From: UBA2033 sp035345875
GTDB taxonomy: Bacteria; Spirochaetota; Leptospiria; Leptospirales; Leptospiraceae
Reading direction: 5' to 3'
Length of the DNA stretch: 64,000 nucleotides
Assembly: GCA_035345875.1 (NCBI GenBank)
Contig: DAORDH010000014.1
Coordinates: 67,955-131,954 of the forward strand
The notes beneath the pieces were generated by a model that worked only from the letters and a program-made list of their open reading frames with translations, searched no databases and had not been told where the DNA came from. The position numbers were made by a program, and so were the translations under genes. Of the stretch, positions 18,403-26,879 are shown one piece after another. Position 1 is the first letter of the stretch; the number at the start of each line of letters is the position of its first letter.

Positions 18403-18678
18403 ATGAGTATCCTTGAGTAGATTTAAGCAAATCGCATTTCATCAAAATCAAATAACGTTTTTATATAGCAATTCATTTCCAATGAATGCTTCACAAATAT
18501 TCTATTTTTATAGAGAAAAATACAATTTCAGATAAATTATTTACGAATCTGAATTCATAAATACTATATCAATTATCGATTTGTTTTGAAGATATTTTCA
18601 AAGCATTTAGAATAAATCTTAAATTGTATTTTAAAGTTTTAGTGTTTAGTTTAAAGATTTTAAAATAGGAGGAATCAA

Positions 18679-19140
18679 ATGAAGTTTTCAATGATTTTCT
18701 TAGTTGTTCATTTTCTGTTAATTGGAAGTATTTTAGGTCAAGTTGCTCCAAAGCAAAAGAGGAAGCAAATCTTACTTGAATATAAATCTCCAACAAAAAC
18801 GATTCGTATCTTGGACACATCTTTTGTTCTAACGGAGAAAAAAGATGTGTATGACAATCCGGTTAGTAGCATTCCTTCTAAGTCCACATTTAAGGAAAAG
18901 GATTATACTCTCACAAAAAAAGAAGTGTATGATCTTATTAAGTTTATTGAAGACAATGAATTTTTTCAGTTAAAGGATGCTTATGGTGCTCCAGAAGCAG
19001 AAAGAAATTACCCAACCTCTATTGCAGTGCAGATGCATAAAAAAGAAAAGGTTGTGGTATATCGTAGTAATCCGTCATTCGAATCATCCCCTGAAGCATT
19101 TAAAAAAGTGGAGGCTTACATTTTAAAATTGAGAAAATAG
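18679..19140 (+). CDS. Secreted protein of unknown function
   Basis: A 153-residue protein with a clean N-terminal signal peptide (hydrophobic 4-20, probable cleavage near ILGQ-VA). The rest is Lys-rich mixed alpha/beta sequence without motifs I recognise. AGGAGG stands seven bases before the ATG, one of the strongest ribosome-binding sites here, suggesting good expression. It precedes the DsbA-like gene by 67 bases; whether they share a transcript is unclear. Confidence 0.75.
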   Translation: MKFSMIFLVVHFLLIGSILGQVAPKQKRKQILLEYKSPTKTIRILDTSFVLTEKKDVYDNPVSSIPSKSTFKEKDYTLTKKEVYDLIKFIEDNEFFQLKDAYGAPEAERNYPTSIAVQMHKKEKVVVYRSNPSFESSPEAFKKVEAYILKLRK

Positions 19141-19207
19141 CCATTATTTGATTTGCTAATTAAAGATTTACAGTGATTTTGGTTAAATAGGAGAAATATT
19201 CTAATTT

Positions 19208-20218
19208 ATGGAAAATGAAAAAAAAGGGCTTATCGCTCTGTCCGCTTTCACAATTCTTTATGTCGCTTTTAGTATCCCTGCCATGATTGACTACTTTAAA
19301 TCCAAAAGTTATATCGAAATCAATGGAAAGAAATTCACTGAGTCTGATTTAGAAAAAGAAAAACCAGCTGTCATTATGAAATTAAAAAAGGATTATGTGG
19401 AAGGAATAAGCCGTGCATTTGAACAATTTGCGAGTGATAAAATTTTAGAATTAGAAGCTAAAGAACAAAATATCAAGCCTAACGAAGTTGTTTCAAAAGG
19501 TGTAGGTTCCTATACACCAAGCCAAACAGAAATAGCAGCAATCTATGAACAATACAAAGATCAATTTGGTGGTGCTAAACTTGAACAAGTTCAGGATAGA
19601 ATCGTTGGTTATTTAAAGAATTTAAAAGAACAAGAATACTATGCAGAATTAACAAAAAAATACCGCATAGATTATCATATGGAAAAAGTTAAACAGGTGA
19701 AGCAAAACGTTGCTGAGAAAGGAAATCCTTCTATTGGTCCTGATAAAGCAAAGGTTACAGTAATTGAATTTTCTGATTTTGAATGTCCTTATTGCAAACG
19801 AAGTCAAGAGACTACTAGACAGTTAAGAGAACAATACAAGGACAAAATTCGTTGGGTCTTTAGAGATTATCCACTTCCATTTCACCGTAATGCAATGTTT
19901 GCACATATTGCGGCTAACTGTGCTATTGAACAAAATAAATACTGGGAGTATTTTAACTTACTCTTTGATAATTCAGACAATTTAGTAAAAGAGAACGTTA
20001 TACTACTAGCTGAAAAAGCCGGATTAGATAAAACAAAATTTAATGCATGTCTTGCTGACTCTGGAAAAATTTCTGAAGAGATTCAGTCTGATATTGCAGA
20101 TGGGCAGTCTGTTGGAGTTAATGGAACTCCTGCATTTTTTATAAATGGTATATTTGTTGAGGGAGCTCAACCAATTGGAGCTTTCCAAAAAATTATAGAT
20201 GAAGAGTTAAGTAAATAA
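19208..20218 (+). CDS. Membrane-anchored DsbA-family thiol oxidoreductase with SurA-like N-terminal region
   Basis: A 336-residue protein: a signal anchor (8-28), a helical region (about 35-155) that starts IEINGKKFTESDLEKEKPAV like the N-terminal part of SurA/parvulin chaperones, and a thioredoxin-4/DsbA domain with FSDFECPYCKRS (Cys193 and Cys196) and the cis-proline loop VNGTPAFFINGIFVEG. It probably makes or isomerises disulphides, or works as a chaperone, in the periplasm. mdh follows after nine bases with a good ribosome-binding site. Confidence 0.85.
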   Translation: MENEKKGLIALSAFTILYVAFSIPAMIDYFKSKSYIEINGKKFTESDLEKEKPAVIMKLKKDYVEGISRAFEQFASDKILELEAKEQNIKPNEVVSKGVGSYTPSQTEIAAIYEQYKDQFGGAKLEQVQDRIVGYLKNLKEQEYYAELTKKYRIDYHMEKVKQVKQNVAEKGNPSIGPDKAKVTVIEFSDFECPYCKRSQETTRQLREQYKDKIRWVFRDYPLPFHRNAMFAHIAANCAIEQNKYWEYFNLLFDNSDNLVKENVILLAEKAGLDKTKFNACLADSGKISEEIQSDIADGQSVGVNGTPAFFINGIFVEGAQPIGAFQKIIDEELSK

Positions 20219-20227
20219 GGAGAAAAT

Positions 20228-21208
20228 ATGAGTAAAACAGTTAAAGTTGCTGTTACAGGAGCAGCAGGACAAATTGGATATTCCCTGTTATTTAGAATCG
20301 CATCTGGACAAATGTTTGGACCAGATACAGCGGTTGAGTTACAGCTATTAGAATTGGAACCAGCACTTCCTGCATTAAAGGGAGTTGTAATGGAGTTGGA
20401 TGATTGTGCATTTCCTCTTTTACAGAAAGTAACAGTTACTTCTGAGTTAGATGTTGCGTTTAACGATGTAAACTGGGCGTTACTAGTTGGATCTGTTCCA
20501 AGAAAAGCAGGAATGGAAAGAGGCGACCTATTAAAAATCAATGGTGGTATTTTTACTAAACAAGGAAAAGCGATTGAAGCAAAAGCAAACAATGATGTAA
20601 GAGTATTAGTTGTGGGAAATCCATGTAATACAAACTGCCTCATTGCAATGAATAATGCAAAAGGAGTTCCTTCTAACAGATGGTTTGCTCTTACAAAATT
20701 AGATGAGAATCGTGCGAAGACACAGCTTGCTCAAAAATCAGGACAACCTGTTTCTAAAGTTACTAATTTAGCAATTTGGGGAAATCACTCTGCCACCCAA
20801 TATCCAGATTTTTACAATGCAAAAATTGACGGAAAACCAGCAACAGATTTAATTAAAGACGAAGTATGGTTGAAAGGAGATTTTATTTCTACTGTTCAAA
20901 AACGTGGTGCAGCTATCATAGCAGCTAGAGGTCTTTCTAGTGCAGCTTCAGCGGCTAACGCAGTTGTTGACACAGTTGTAAACTTAACAACTCCTACAAA
21001 ATCAGGAGATTGGTTTAGTGTTGCCGTTTGTTCCGATGGAAGCTATGGAGTGGAAAAGGGATTAATCTTTGGATATCCAATTTCCTCTGACGGAAAAGAT
21101 TATAAAATCGTTCAGGGAGTTCCTCTCAATGACTTTGGAAAGGAAAAATTCAAAGTTACACACGATGAACTAGTTTCTGAAAGAAACGATGTAAAAGACA
21201 TGCTCTAA
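20228..21208 (+). CDS. mdh: Malate dehydrogenase
   Basis: A 326-residue NAD-dependent malate dehydrogenase of the cytosolic/bacterial type 2 group. VTGAAGQIGYSLLFRIASG (9-27) is the dinucleotide-binding loop. GSVPRKAGMERGDLL is the substrate loop with its arginine, GNPCNTNCLIA the NAD contact, and IWGNHSATQYPD holds the catalytic histidine. It interconverts malate and oxaloacetate in the TCA cycle. AAGGAG precedes the ATG. A hairpin pair follows the stop codon. Confidence 0.96.
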   Translation: MSKTVKVAVTGAAGQIGYSLLFRIASGQMFGPDTAVELQLLELEPALPALKGVVMELDDCAFPLLQKVTVTSELDVAFNDVNWALLVGSVPRKAGMERGDLLKINGGIFTKQGKAIEAKANNDVRVLVVGNPCNTNCLIAMNNAKGVPSNRWFALTKLDENRAKTQLAQKSGQPVSKVTNLAIWGNHSATQYPDFYNAKIDGKPATDLIKDEVWLKGDFISTVQKRGAAIIAARGLSSAASAANAVVDTVVNLTTPTKSGDWFSVAVCSDGSYGVEKGLIFGYPISSDGKDYKIVQGVPLNDFGKEKFKVTHDELVSERNDVKDML

Positions 21209-21254
21209 AATTTTTAGAGATAGATCCATCTCTTTTGTTTTTCAAAAGAGATGG
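21203..21254 (+). terminator. Two hairpins after mdh, likely terminator or processing signal
   Basis: CTCTAAAA and TTTTAGAG overlap the mdh stop (21203-21219). A second stem, CCATCTCTTTT (21226-21236) with AAAAGAGATGG (21244-21254), has eleven perfect pairs. No clean T-run follows the second stem, so it may stabilise the mdh message rather than end it. Confidence 0.5.
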
Positions 21255-21284
21255 GTTCGAAATTTAAAATAAAAAAACTCCAAC

Positions 21285-21587
21285 ATGATTTATTCAATCC
21301 TAATTACACTTCTGTTTATTCTGTTTTTGCATCTTTCTAAAAAATCATTAGGCTTTTCTTATACCTATTTTTCTATAACATCTGCTCTTAGAAATTCTAT
21401 TCTCGATTGGAAGAAGGTCAGCTCCATCCAATTACTGAGTGCATACTTTCTATTTATGCTTCTTCCTTTTTTCTGGGGCTTAACGTTTTATTTAAAATCT
21501 GATGCAAATGTTGTGGTTGTTATTCTGGGCTTTACTTGGATTTATAACTGGACTAAGTATATTTTTTTAAATGAGAAATCTAGATAA
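21285..21587 (+). CDS. Small membrane protein, unknown function
   Basis: A 100-residue protein with hydrophobic segments at about 1-16, 48-68 and 72-92. Its TAA shares its last A with the ATG of the histone-deacetylase-family gene, so the two are translationally coupled. I recognise no family. The ATG lacks a clear ribosome-binding site. Confidence 0.6.
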   Translation: MIYSILITLLFILFLHLSKKSLGFSYTYFSITSALRNSILDWKKVSSIQLLSAYFLFMLLPFFWGLTFYLKSDANVVVVILGFTWIYNWTKYIFLNEKSR

Positions 21588-22519
21588 TGAAAACTGCACT
21601 CGCCTATAGAGAAGAATTTTTAGATCATGAAACAGGACAACAGCATCCCGAAAACTATCAAAGGCTCGTTTCAATTATTAATAAGATAAAATCTACTTCT
21701 TATTATTCGGAATTAATACAACCAGAAATTAGAGAAGCCACAGAAGACGAAATTGCAACCATACATTCTTCTGCTTATATAAAAGACTTTCAAAAGAGAG
21801 TCAAGCAAGGAGTGGGCTACTTTGATGGAGATACTCCTTATTCATCAGGATCATTTAAAGCAGCAACGCTTGCGAGTGGATCGGGCATTGCACTTGCAGA
21901 TGTTATTTTGAGAGGAGAGGCGGATAACGGTATTGCGCTTGTGAGGCCTCCCGGACATCATGCGGAAAAGTATCATGCAATGGGATTTTGTATGTTTAAT
22001 AACATTGCGATAACCGCTAAGTATTTACAATCTAAGGGGATTCAAAAGATTTTTATTTTAGATTGGGATGTTCATCACGGAAATGGAACAGAAAATAGTT
22101 TCTACGCAGATGATACTGTTTTCTTTGCTTCGACTCATCAATATCCATTTTATCCAGGTAGTGGTGCCGAAACAGACATAGGAACAGGGAAGGGGAAAGG
22201 GTTTAATTTAAATATACCACTGAGCAGAGGCTCTTCCAATGAAGATTATCTAAATGCTTTTACTGAAAAGATAGTTCCGGCGATTGATCGATTTCAACCA
22301 GATTTTATATTAGTCTCAGCGGGCTTTGATGCTCACAAAGATGATCCATTAGGTGGAATGAATTTAACATCTTCTGTATATGAAAGGTTTACAGATATTA
22401 TCCGCAAGAAAGCAGAAGAGCATTGCAAAGGTAAACTCATTTCCTTTTTAGAAGGTGGTTATAATCTTTCTGCTTTGGCTGATTCTGTTGAAGCACATAT
22501 AGCTGCATTAAAGAGTTAG
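21587..22519 (+). CDS. Histone deacetylase-family (acetoin utilisation/acetylpolyamine) hydrolase
   Basis: A 310-residue class II HDAC-like zinc hydrolase. RPPGHHAE holds the paired active-site histidines, FILDWDVHHGNGT and SAGFDAHKDDPLGG provide the zinc ligands (Asp, His, Asp) and LEGGYN the C-terminal loop. Bacterial members deacetylate proteins or polyamines; the true substrate cannot be told from sequence. It is coupled to the upstream small membrane protein and followed by an SDR gene 47 bases on. Confidence 0.9.
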   Translation: MKTALAYREEFLDHETGQQHPENYQRLVSIINKIKSTSYYSELIQPEIREATEDEIATIHSSAYIKDFQKRVKQGVGYFDGDTPYSSGSFKAATLASGSGIALADVILRGEADNGIALVRPPGHHAEKYHAMGFCMFNNIAITAKYLQSKGIQKIFILDWDVHHGNGTENSFYADDTVFFASTHQYPFYPGSGAETDIGTGKGKGFNLNIPLSRGSSNEDYLNAFTEKIVPAIDRFQPDFILVSAGFDAHKDDPLGGMNLTSSVYERFTDIIRKKAEEHCKGKLISFLEGGYNLSALADSVEAHIAALKS

Positions 22520-22566
22520 TTGACTCATTTACCAACAAATATTTAAAAAAATCAATAGGATTTGAT

Positions 22567-23343
22567 ATGAATAAGAAAGCACTGATTACGGGAGCATCAC
22601 GCGGAATAGGAAAAGCGACTGCGATTCACTTTGCACAAAAAGGTTACGACTTAGTATTAGTTTCTAGAAATGAAAGAGATCTTAAGTCTGTTGCAGAAGA
22701 ATGTCATGCGATAGGTGTGAAAGTTGACTATGTAGTTGCAGATCTTTCTGAGATAGAAAAAACACATGAACTCGTTTCCCATTTGCAATCTAGATTCCCA
22801 GACATTCAAACATTAATTTTAAATGCAGGTATTTCCACAAGTGTTACCTTTGAAGATAACACTATTGAAAATATACAAAAAGAATTGAATCTAAACTATA
22901 TCTCTCCTGCTTTTATCATTAAATCTTATATTCCAAAACTAAAAAGTCTAGGTGGAGGAAATATTATTACTGTGAGTTCTTTTAGTGCGATAGTTCCATT
23001 TCCTGGAAATTCTAGTTATGCGGCAACGAAAGCAGCTTTATATTCTCTTTGCACCAGTTTAAAAATAGAGTTAGAGCAATACCAGATTCATGTGGGTTGT
23101 GTCTTACCAGGAACTACTCGAACTGAGATGACAAAACAGTTCCATGATACTCCCTTTGTTCCTTTCGATGATCCTTCTGAAATTGCACAGTGTATAGAAG
23201 ATTCGATTGTAAAAAGGGAATCGGTTGTGATTCCAGGAATTTTATACAATGCTGCTGCGTTTACATATAAAATGTTTCCAAAGCCAGTTGATTTTTTAAT
23301 GAGCCTTGCTGCTAAAGTTGTATTGCCTAAACTAAAAAAATAG
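22567..23343 (+). CDS. Short-chain dehydrogenase/reductase
   Basis: A 258-residue classical SDR. The cofactor motif TGASRGIG (8-15), NAGIS (86-90), the VSS serine (about 138) and YAATK (Tyr151, Lys155) form the full catalytic set. An arginine soon after the first strand (VSRNERD) suggests NADPH preference. The substrate is unknown. TAGGA lies a few bases before the ATG. The chromate-type transporter gene begins six bases after the stop. Confidence 0.9.
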   Translation: MNKKALITGASRGIGKATAIHFAQKGYDLVLVSRNERDLKSVAEECHAIGVKVDYVVADLSEIEKTHELVSHLQSRFPDIQTLILNAGISTSVTFEDNTIENIQKELNLNYISPAFIIKSYIPKLKSLGGGNIITVSSFSAIVPFPGNSSYAATKAALYSLCTSLKIELEQYQIHVGCVLPGTTRTEMTKQFHDTPFVPFDDPSEIAQCIEDSIVKRESVVIPGILYNAAAFTYKMFPKPVDFLMSLAAKVVLPKLKK

Positions 23344-23349
23344 AATTCA

Positions 23350-24525
23350 ATGAATAAAGCCTTAGAAGTGCTATTTGTATTTCTTCGACTTGGTTTTATT
23401 TCGTTTGGTGGACCGATTGCACATATCGGTTATTTTCAAGACGAGTTTGTAAATAAGAAAAAATGGCTCACAGAAAAGGAATACGTTGATATTGTAAGTC
23501 TTTGCCAATTTATACCGGGACCGGCAAGTAGTCAGGTCGGAATGGTAATTGGTAGACTGAGAGCTGGGTTTATCGGTTCTATACTTGCTTGGATTGGATT
23601 TACGCTTCCTTCTGCCCTTTTGATGATTTCTTTTGCTTTGGGTATTCTCCATTACCCGGAACTTTTCCCACGAAAAATATTACATGGTTTTAAGATAGTC
23701 GCGGTTGTAGTTGTCGCACAAGCTCTTTTGCAAATGGGTGGAAAGTTTTGCTATGAGAAAAAAAGAATTTTTATTTTTTTGGTTTCTCTTCTCTTTTTAA
23801 GTTTTATGCAGAATGCGATAGGGCAAATCATTGTTATCCTCGTAGGAGGGCTACTAGGAAAAATTCTACTGCGAGAGGAGAGTAGAGAGAATGCAAAAGT
23901 CCAATGGTCTTGGTATCTTTCTTCCTTTTTTACTATCCTTTTCTTTTTACTCATCCTATTTCTAATTCCCATTTTAGAAAACTACTTCCCCTTTGCTTTT
24001 ATTCAATTGCTAGGAGGGTTTTATAAAACAGGTGCCTTGGTGTTTGGAGGAGGACATGTAGTTCTTCCTCTCTTAAAAGAAGAAATGGTCGCAAATGGAT
24101 TTGTGAAGAACGAAGTGTTTTTATCTGGCTATGGATTTGCCCAAACTCTACCCGGACCTTTATTTTCCGTTGCTGCTTTTTTAGGTTCTGCTTCGAGTGT
24201 AGGTCTTGATTCTGTTATCTGCGGGTTACTCAGCGTAACCGCTATTTTTCTACCTGGCTTTTTACTCGTTTATGGCTTCTTTCCTCTTTGGGAGCAAATC
24301 AAAAATCTAGATAGCTTCCAAAGTATTGTGTCTGGTATCAATTCCTCTGTATACGCAATTCTATTCTTTGCTTTCTATGATCCAATCTACCGCACAACGA
24401 TTCTCTCTGTAAAAGATTTTACAATTTCTGTTCTTTTATTTTCTCTTCTACAATTCTGGAAACTTCCTATTTGGCTTATCGTAATTCTTTCTCCCGTGCT
24501 TGTGTATTTGATGTCATTTGGTTGA
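23350..24525 (+). CDS. chrA: Chromate transporter family (ChrA) protein
   Basis: A 391-residue two-domain CHR protein with about ten helices. The first half carries the signature FLRLGFISFGGPIAHIGYF and FIPGPASSQVGMVIG; the second repeats it as GALVFGGGHVVLPLL and QTLPGPLFSVAAFLG. Proven members export chromate, but many only share the fold, so the substrate is uncertain. It sits close behind the SDR gene. Confidence 0.88.
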   Translation: MNKALEVLFVFLRLGFISFGGPIAHIGYFQDEFVNKKKWLTEKEYVDIVSLCQFIPGPASSQVGMVIGRLRAGFIGSILAWIGFTLPSALLMISFALGILHYPELFPRKILHGFKIVAVVVVAQALLQMGGKFCYEKKRIFIFLVSLLFLSFMQNAIGQIIVILVGGLLGKILLREESRENAKVQWSWYLSSFFTILFFLLILFLIPILENYFPFAFIQLLGGFYKTGALVFGGGHVVLPLLKEEMVANGFVKNEVFLSGYGFAQTLPGPLFSVAAFLGSASSVGLDSVICGLLSVTAIFLPGFLLVYGFFPLWEQIKNLDSFQSIVSGINSSVYAILFFAFYDPIYRTTILSVKDFTISVLLFSLLQFWKLPIWLIVILSPVLVYLMSFG

Positions 24526-24532
24526 GCAGCTT

Positions 24533-24570
24533 TAAAAGATTACCACCTATTAGCGCCGATTAACACCGAT
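24533..24570. repeat. CCACCGAT-type intergenic element, single end (copy C)
   Basis: AAAAGATTACCACCTATTAG (24535-24554) followed by CGCCGATTAACACCGATAGG matches the right end of copy B almost exactly. No matching opposite end is seen within the following 300 bases, so this appears to be a truncated copy. It lies eight bases after chrA. Confidence 0.5.
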
Positions 24571-24703
24571 AGGCTTTGTTGGTTTATGTTTTTATTATTT
24601 AAAATTGTAGGGCAGGTCATGATCTGTCTACGCATAAAGAATCACTCAATTCATCATTACGGCTCTTGAACAGGTTGTTATTGGAATCTATTAAGGATAC
24701 ATT

Positions 24704-24806
24704 AAACATCCCTTAAAGATATGACTAAACTTCCCATAAAGATATCTTCGGAGATACGATTAGGATAAGTTTAAGGGAACTTTACCCCTAAGTTTAAGGG
24801 ATGTTT
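24704..24806. repeat. 103-bp palindromic element
   Basis: AAACATCCCTTAAA (24704-24717) and TTTAAGGGATGTTT (24793-24806) are perfect 14-base inverted ends. Inside are related sub-repeats (CCCATAAAGATATC, AAGTTTAAGGGAA) and a small central hairpin TATCT-TCGG-AGATA (24743-24756). With copy C it fills the 356-base gap between chrA and the next small frame. It could be a terminator cluster or a miniature mobile element. Confidence 0.6.
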
Positions 24807-24881
24807 GGTGATAGGAGAATCAGAAGATAGGATGTTGATGGTGGTTTGTTTGTTACCATCCGCCCATGTATTCATGGATAG

Positions 24882-25136
24882 ATGAGGCAAATGCCTATAC
24901 AGACTATATTGTTTTTGAGTTTAGCACTTGGGATAATTTTAATTTATCTAAGTATTTACTTTGCTCAGAGCAGTAGAGTGGTTAGGGAAATTAGTTCAAT
25001 GATTGAATTATCTTCAATGAAAGTAAAAGAGTATTTAGATTGTGATTATTCTATGCGCTCTTTCTTTGAAAAAGGGAGTCGTGCAACATGCCAAATCGCA
25101 ATTAGGGTAATAAAGGGAACTTTAAAGAGATATTAA
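24882..25136 (+). CDS. Possible small membrane protein
   Basis: An 84-residue frame with one convincing hydrophobic helix (about 7-27) and a polar Cys-containing remainder. A start at ATG 24891 after GAGGC is also possible. I recognise no family, and the surrounding repeats make a chance frame a real alternative. Confidence 0.35.
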   Translation: MRQMPIQTILFLSLALGIILIYLSIYFAQSSRVVREISSMIELSSMKVKEYLDCDYSMRSFFEKGSRATCQIAIRVIKGTLKRY

Positions 25137-25230
25137 ATATAAAATACAGCAATAGTAGTCACAGTCAAGCAAACGCTACTTGATAAATTTAAATAGGTTT
25201 TTAAAAGATTTTGGGAGTGACTTGTTCTTT

Positions 25231-26877
25231 CTACTCCTCTTTCTTCCCTTTCGAAATCGTTTCAGGGGCGGCGGGTTGGTCGCCTAACGTGATGTTGAAT
25301 TTGGCAGTGGAGGAGGAGCGGTCGATTGAATCTTGTTCGGGGATAGCTTCGATTGTCCAGACGAATCTGCCTACATCTAATTTGTCTAGTTGGGTAAAAT
25401 TATAATTAGCCGCTTTTACTTCTGTTTGTAGGATGAGTTCGCCATTGGACTCTTGAACAAGTTTGATGTTATAGGATTTGGCTCCAGCAACAGGTTGCCA
25501 TTTAAACGGAATGGAATCCATTTTGTTCATATCGACGGTTGAATTAGCACGCGGAAAGAGCAAAGTCGGGTTTTTAAGAATTGTAGGCTGTGCGGTCTTT
25601 GTCTCAACAGTTTTGGATTCTTGCGGCTTATCTATATTAGCCTCTTTGGCTGTTTTTACTTCCTCGATAGGTTCTACTTCTTCCTCGGTAGAAGATACAG
25701 TTGATTTCTCTGTAATTGGTTCTTTATCAATGGAAAAGCTATTGATACTACTAAATACCTTTGCCCCTTGAATTGAATCGAAGGAACGAACTCTCCAGAA
25801 ATACTTTCCGATTGTAAGTGGGACAGAGATATCATTTTTAAAAACGTTTTTAGAATAAAGAATGGTTTTAAAACTTTCATCGTTTGAGATTTCAAAATGA
25901 TAGGAGAGAGCTAATTCTCGCTTTGTCCAAATAAAGTGGACAGTAGAATTACCATCTTTTGTTTTAATTTCTTTTTCATGACTAGGCGAAATCAATAAAA
26001 AAGGAGGATTTTTTATAATTCTAAATTTTCTAGTTTCACTTTCTTCTCCCGCTTGCGACTTGATTTTCCAATAATAAATTCCTTCTGAAAAAGATTTTGT
26101 AAACTTATTGTCTTTGACGTTTGCTCTAAAGGTATCTTTTTTGAAGGATCTATCTTGGGAAATAGAAATCTCTGTATCTTGACTTGATTTTTCATTCCAG
26201 ATGAAGATGATTTCTTTTGTATCTTCTTCAATAAAGTAACGAACGTTATGTGGTGGCTGCATCTCGAAATTCTTTAAATCTACTTTTTCAACAGAGTTGG
26301 AATCTAGATTTACATTTGCTTTTTGTTTCTCAAAAATATTTTCTTTTTTGGTTTCGGTTTCTAATGTAATGCTCCCTTTGCTCGAAACGATTTCTAGATT
26401 CGATCCATTCTCTTGGATTTTAAACTGACCTGTTGATTCTTGAAAATTGACTTTTGTTTTTTTATGACTTAAAACAAATTCATTTGGATTCGAAAGATTT
26501 TTTGTGGTAGAGACTTGAACTGCCCCTTTTTCTAATTCAACATTTACCAATTTTTCATGAATGTTTAAAACGATCATGCTGTCTGGGTCTAGTTCAATCT
26601 TGATTCCACTATTTAATGTAACTGTTGCCTCTGATAAAAAATCAGTTCGAATGGAATCTTTATTGTAGATAGGAAGCATTTGTTCTACGTCTTCCCATAT
26701 CATTCTAGAAGGAAATTTTCTTTGAGCGACTTTATATTTAAACGTAATGTATCCTTGTTTAACTGCCCCTCGATCTTCTGGCCTCTTATTAAAATCTAAA
26801 TAGAGATAATAAGAACAGGCAGCTAAAACAAGACTGCATATCAAGAAAACGAAATAATCTCTTAATCTAAATCTCAA
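25231..26877 (-). CDS. FecR-domain envelope protein with Fn3-like repeats
   Basis: A 548-residue protein starting at a TTG with AAGGAT six bases upstream, inside the end of the preceding gene. An N-terminal membrane anchor (10-27) is followed by a FecR-like region (about 75-170: ATVTLNSGIKIELDPDSMIVLN and VELEKGAVQV). Three repeats share a beta-sandwich pattern: FIWNEKSSQDTEI, FIWTKRELALSYHFEIS and FKWQPVAGAKSYNIKL. FecR modules sense or transmit envelope signals; here it directly follows an adenylate cyclase gene, so a shared sensory role is likely but unproven. Confidence 0.75.
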   Translation of the reverse strand: MRFRLRDYFVFLICSLVLAACSYYLYLDFNKRPEDRGAVKQGYITFKYKVAQRKFPSRMIWEDVEQMLPIYNKDSIRTDFLSEATVTLNSGIKIELDPDSMIVLNIHEKLVNVELEKGAVQVSTTKNLSNPNEFVLSHKKTKVNFQESTGQFKIQENGSNLEIVSSKGSITLETETKKENIFEKQKANVNLDSNSVEKVDLKNFEMQPPHNVRYFIEEDTKEIIFIWNEKSSQDTEISISQDRSFKKDTFRANVKDNKFTKSFSEGIYYWKIKSQAGEESETRKFRIIKNPPFLLISPSHEKEIKTKDGNSTVHFIWTKRELALSYHFEISNDESFKTILYSKNVFKNDISVPLTIGKYFWRVRSFDSIQGAKVFSSINSFSIDKEPITEKSTVSSTEEEVEPIEEVKTAKEANIDKPQESKTVETKTAQPTILKNPTLLFPRANSTVDMNKMDSIPFKWQPVAGAKSYNIKLVQESNGELILQTEVKAANYNFTQLDKLDVGRFVWTIEAIPEQDSIDRSSSTAKFNITLGDQPAAPETISKGKKEE

Positions 26878-26879
26878 CT

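Noticed and set aside
18569..18820. Minus-strand frame overlapping the secreted protein at 18679
   Set aside because: The plus-strand gene has a strong AGGAGG site and a signal peptide; the overlapping frame has neither.
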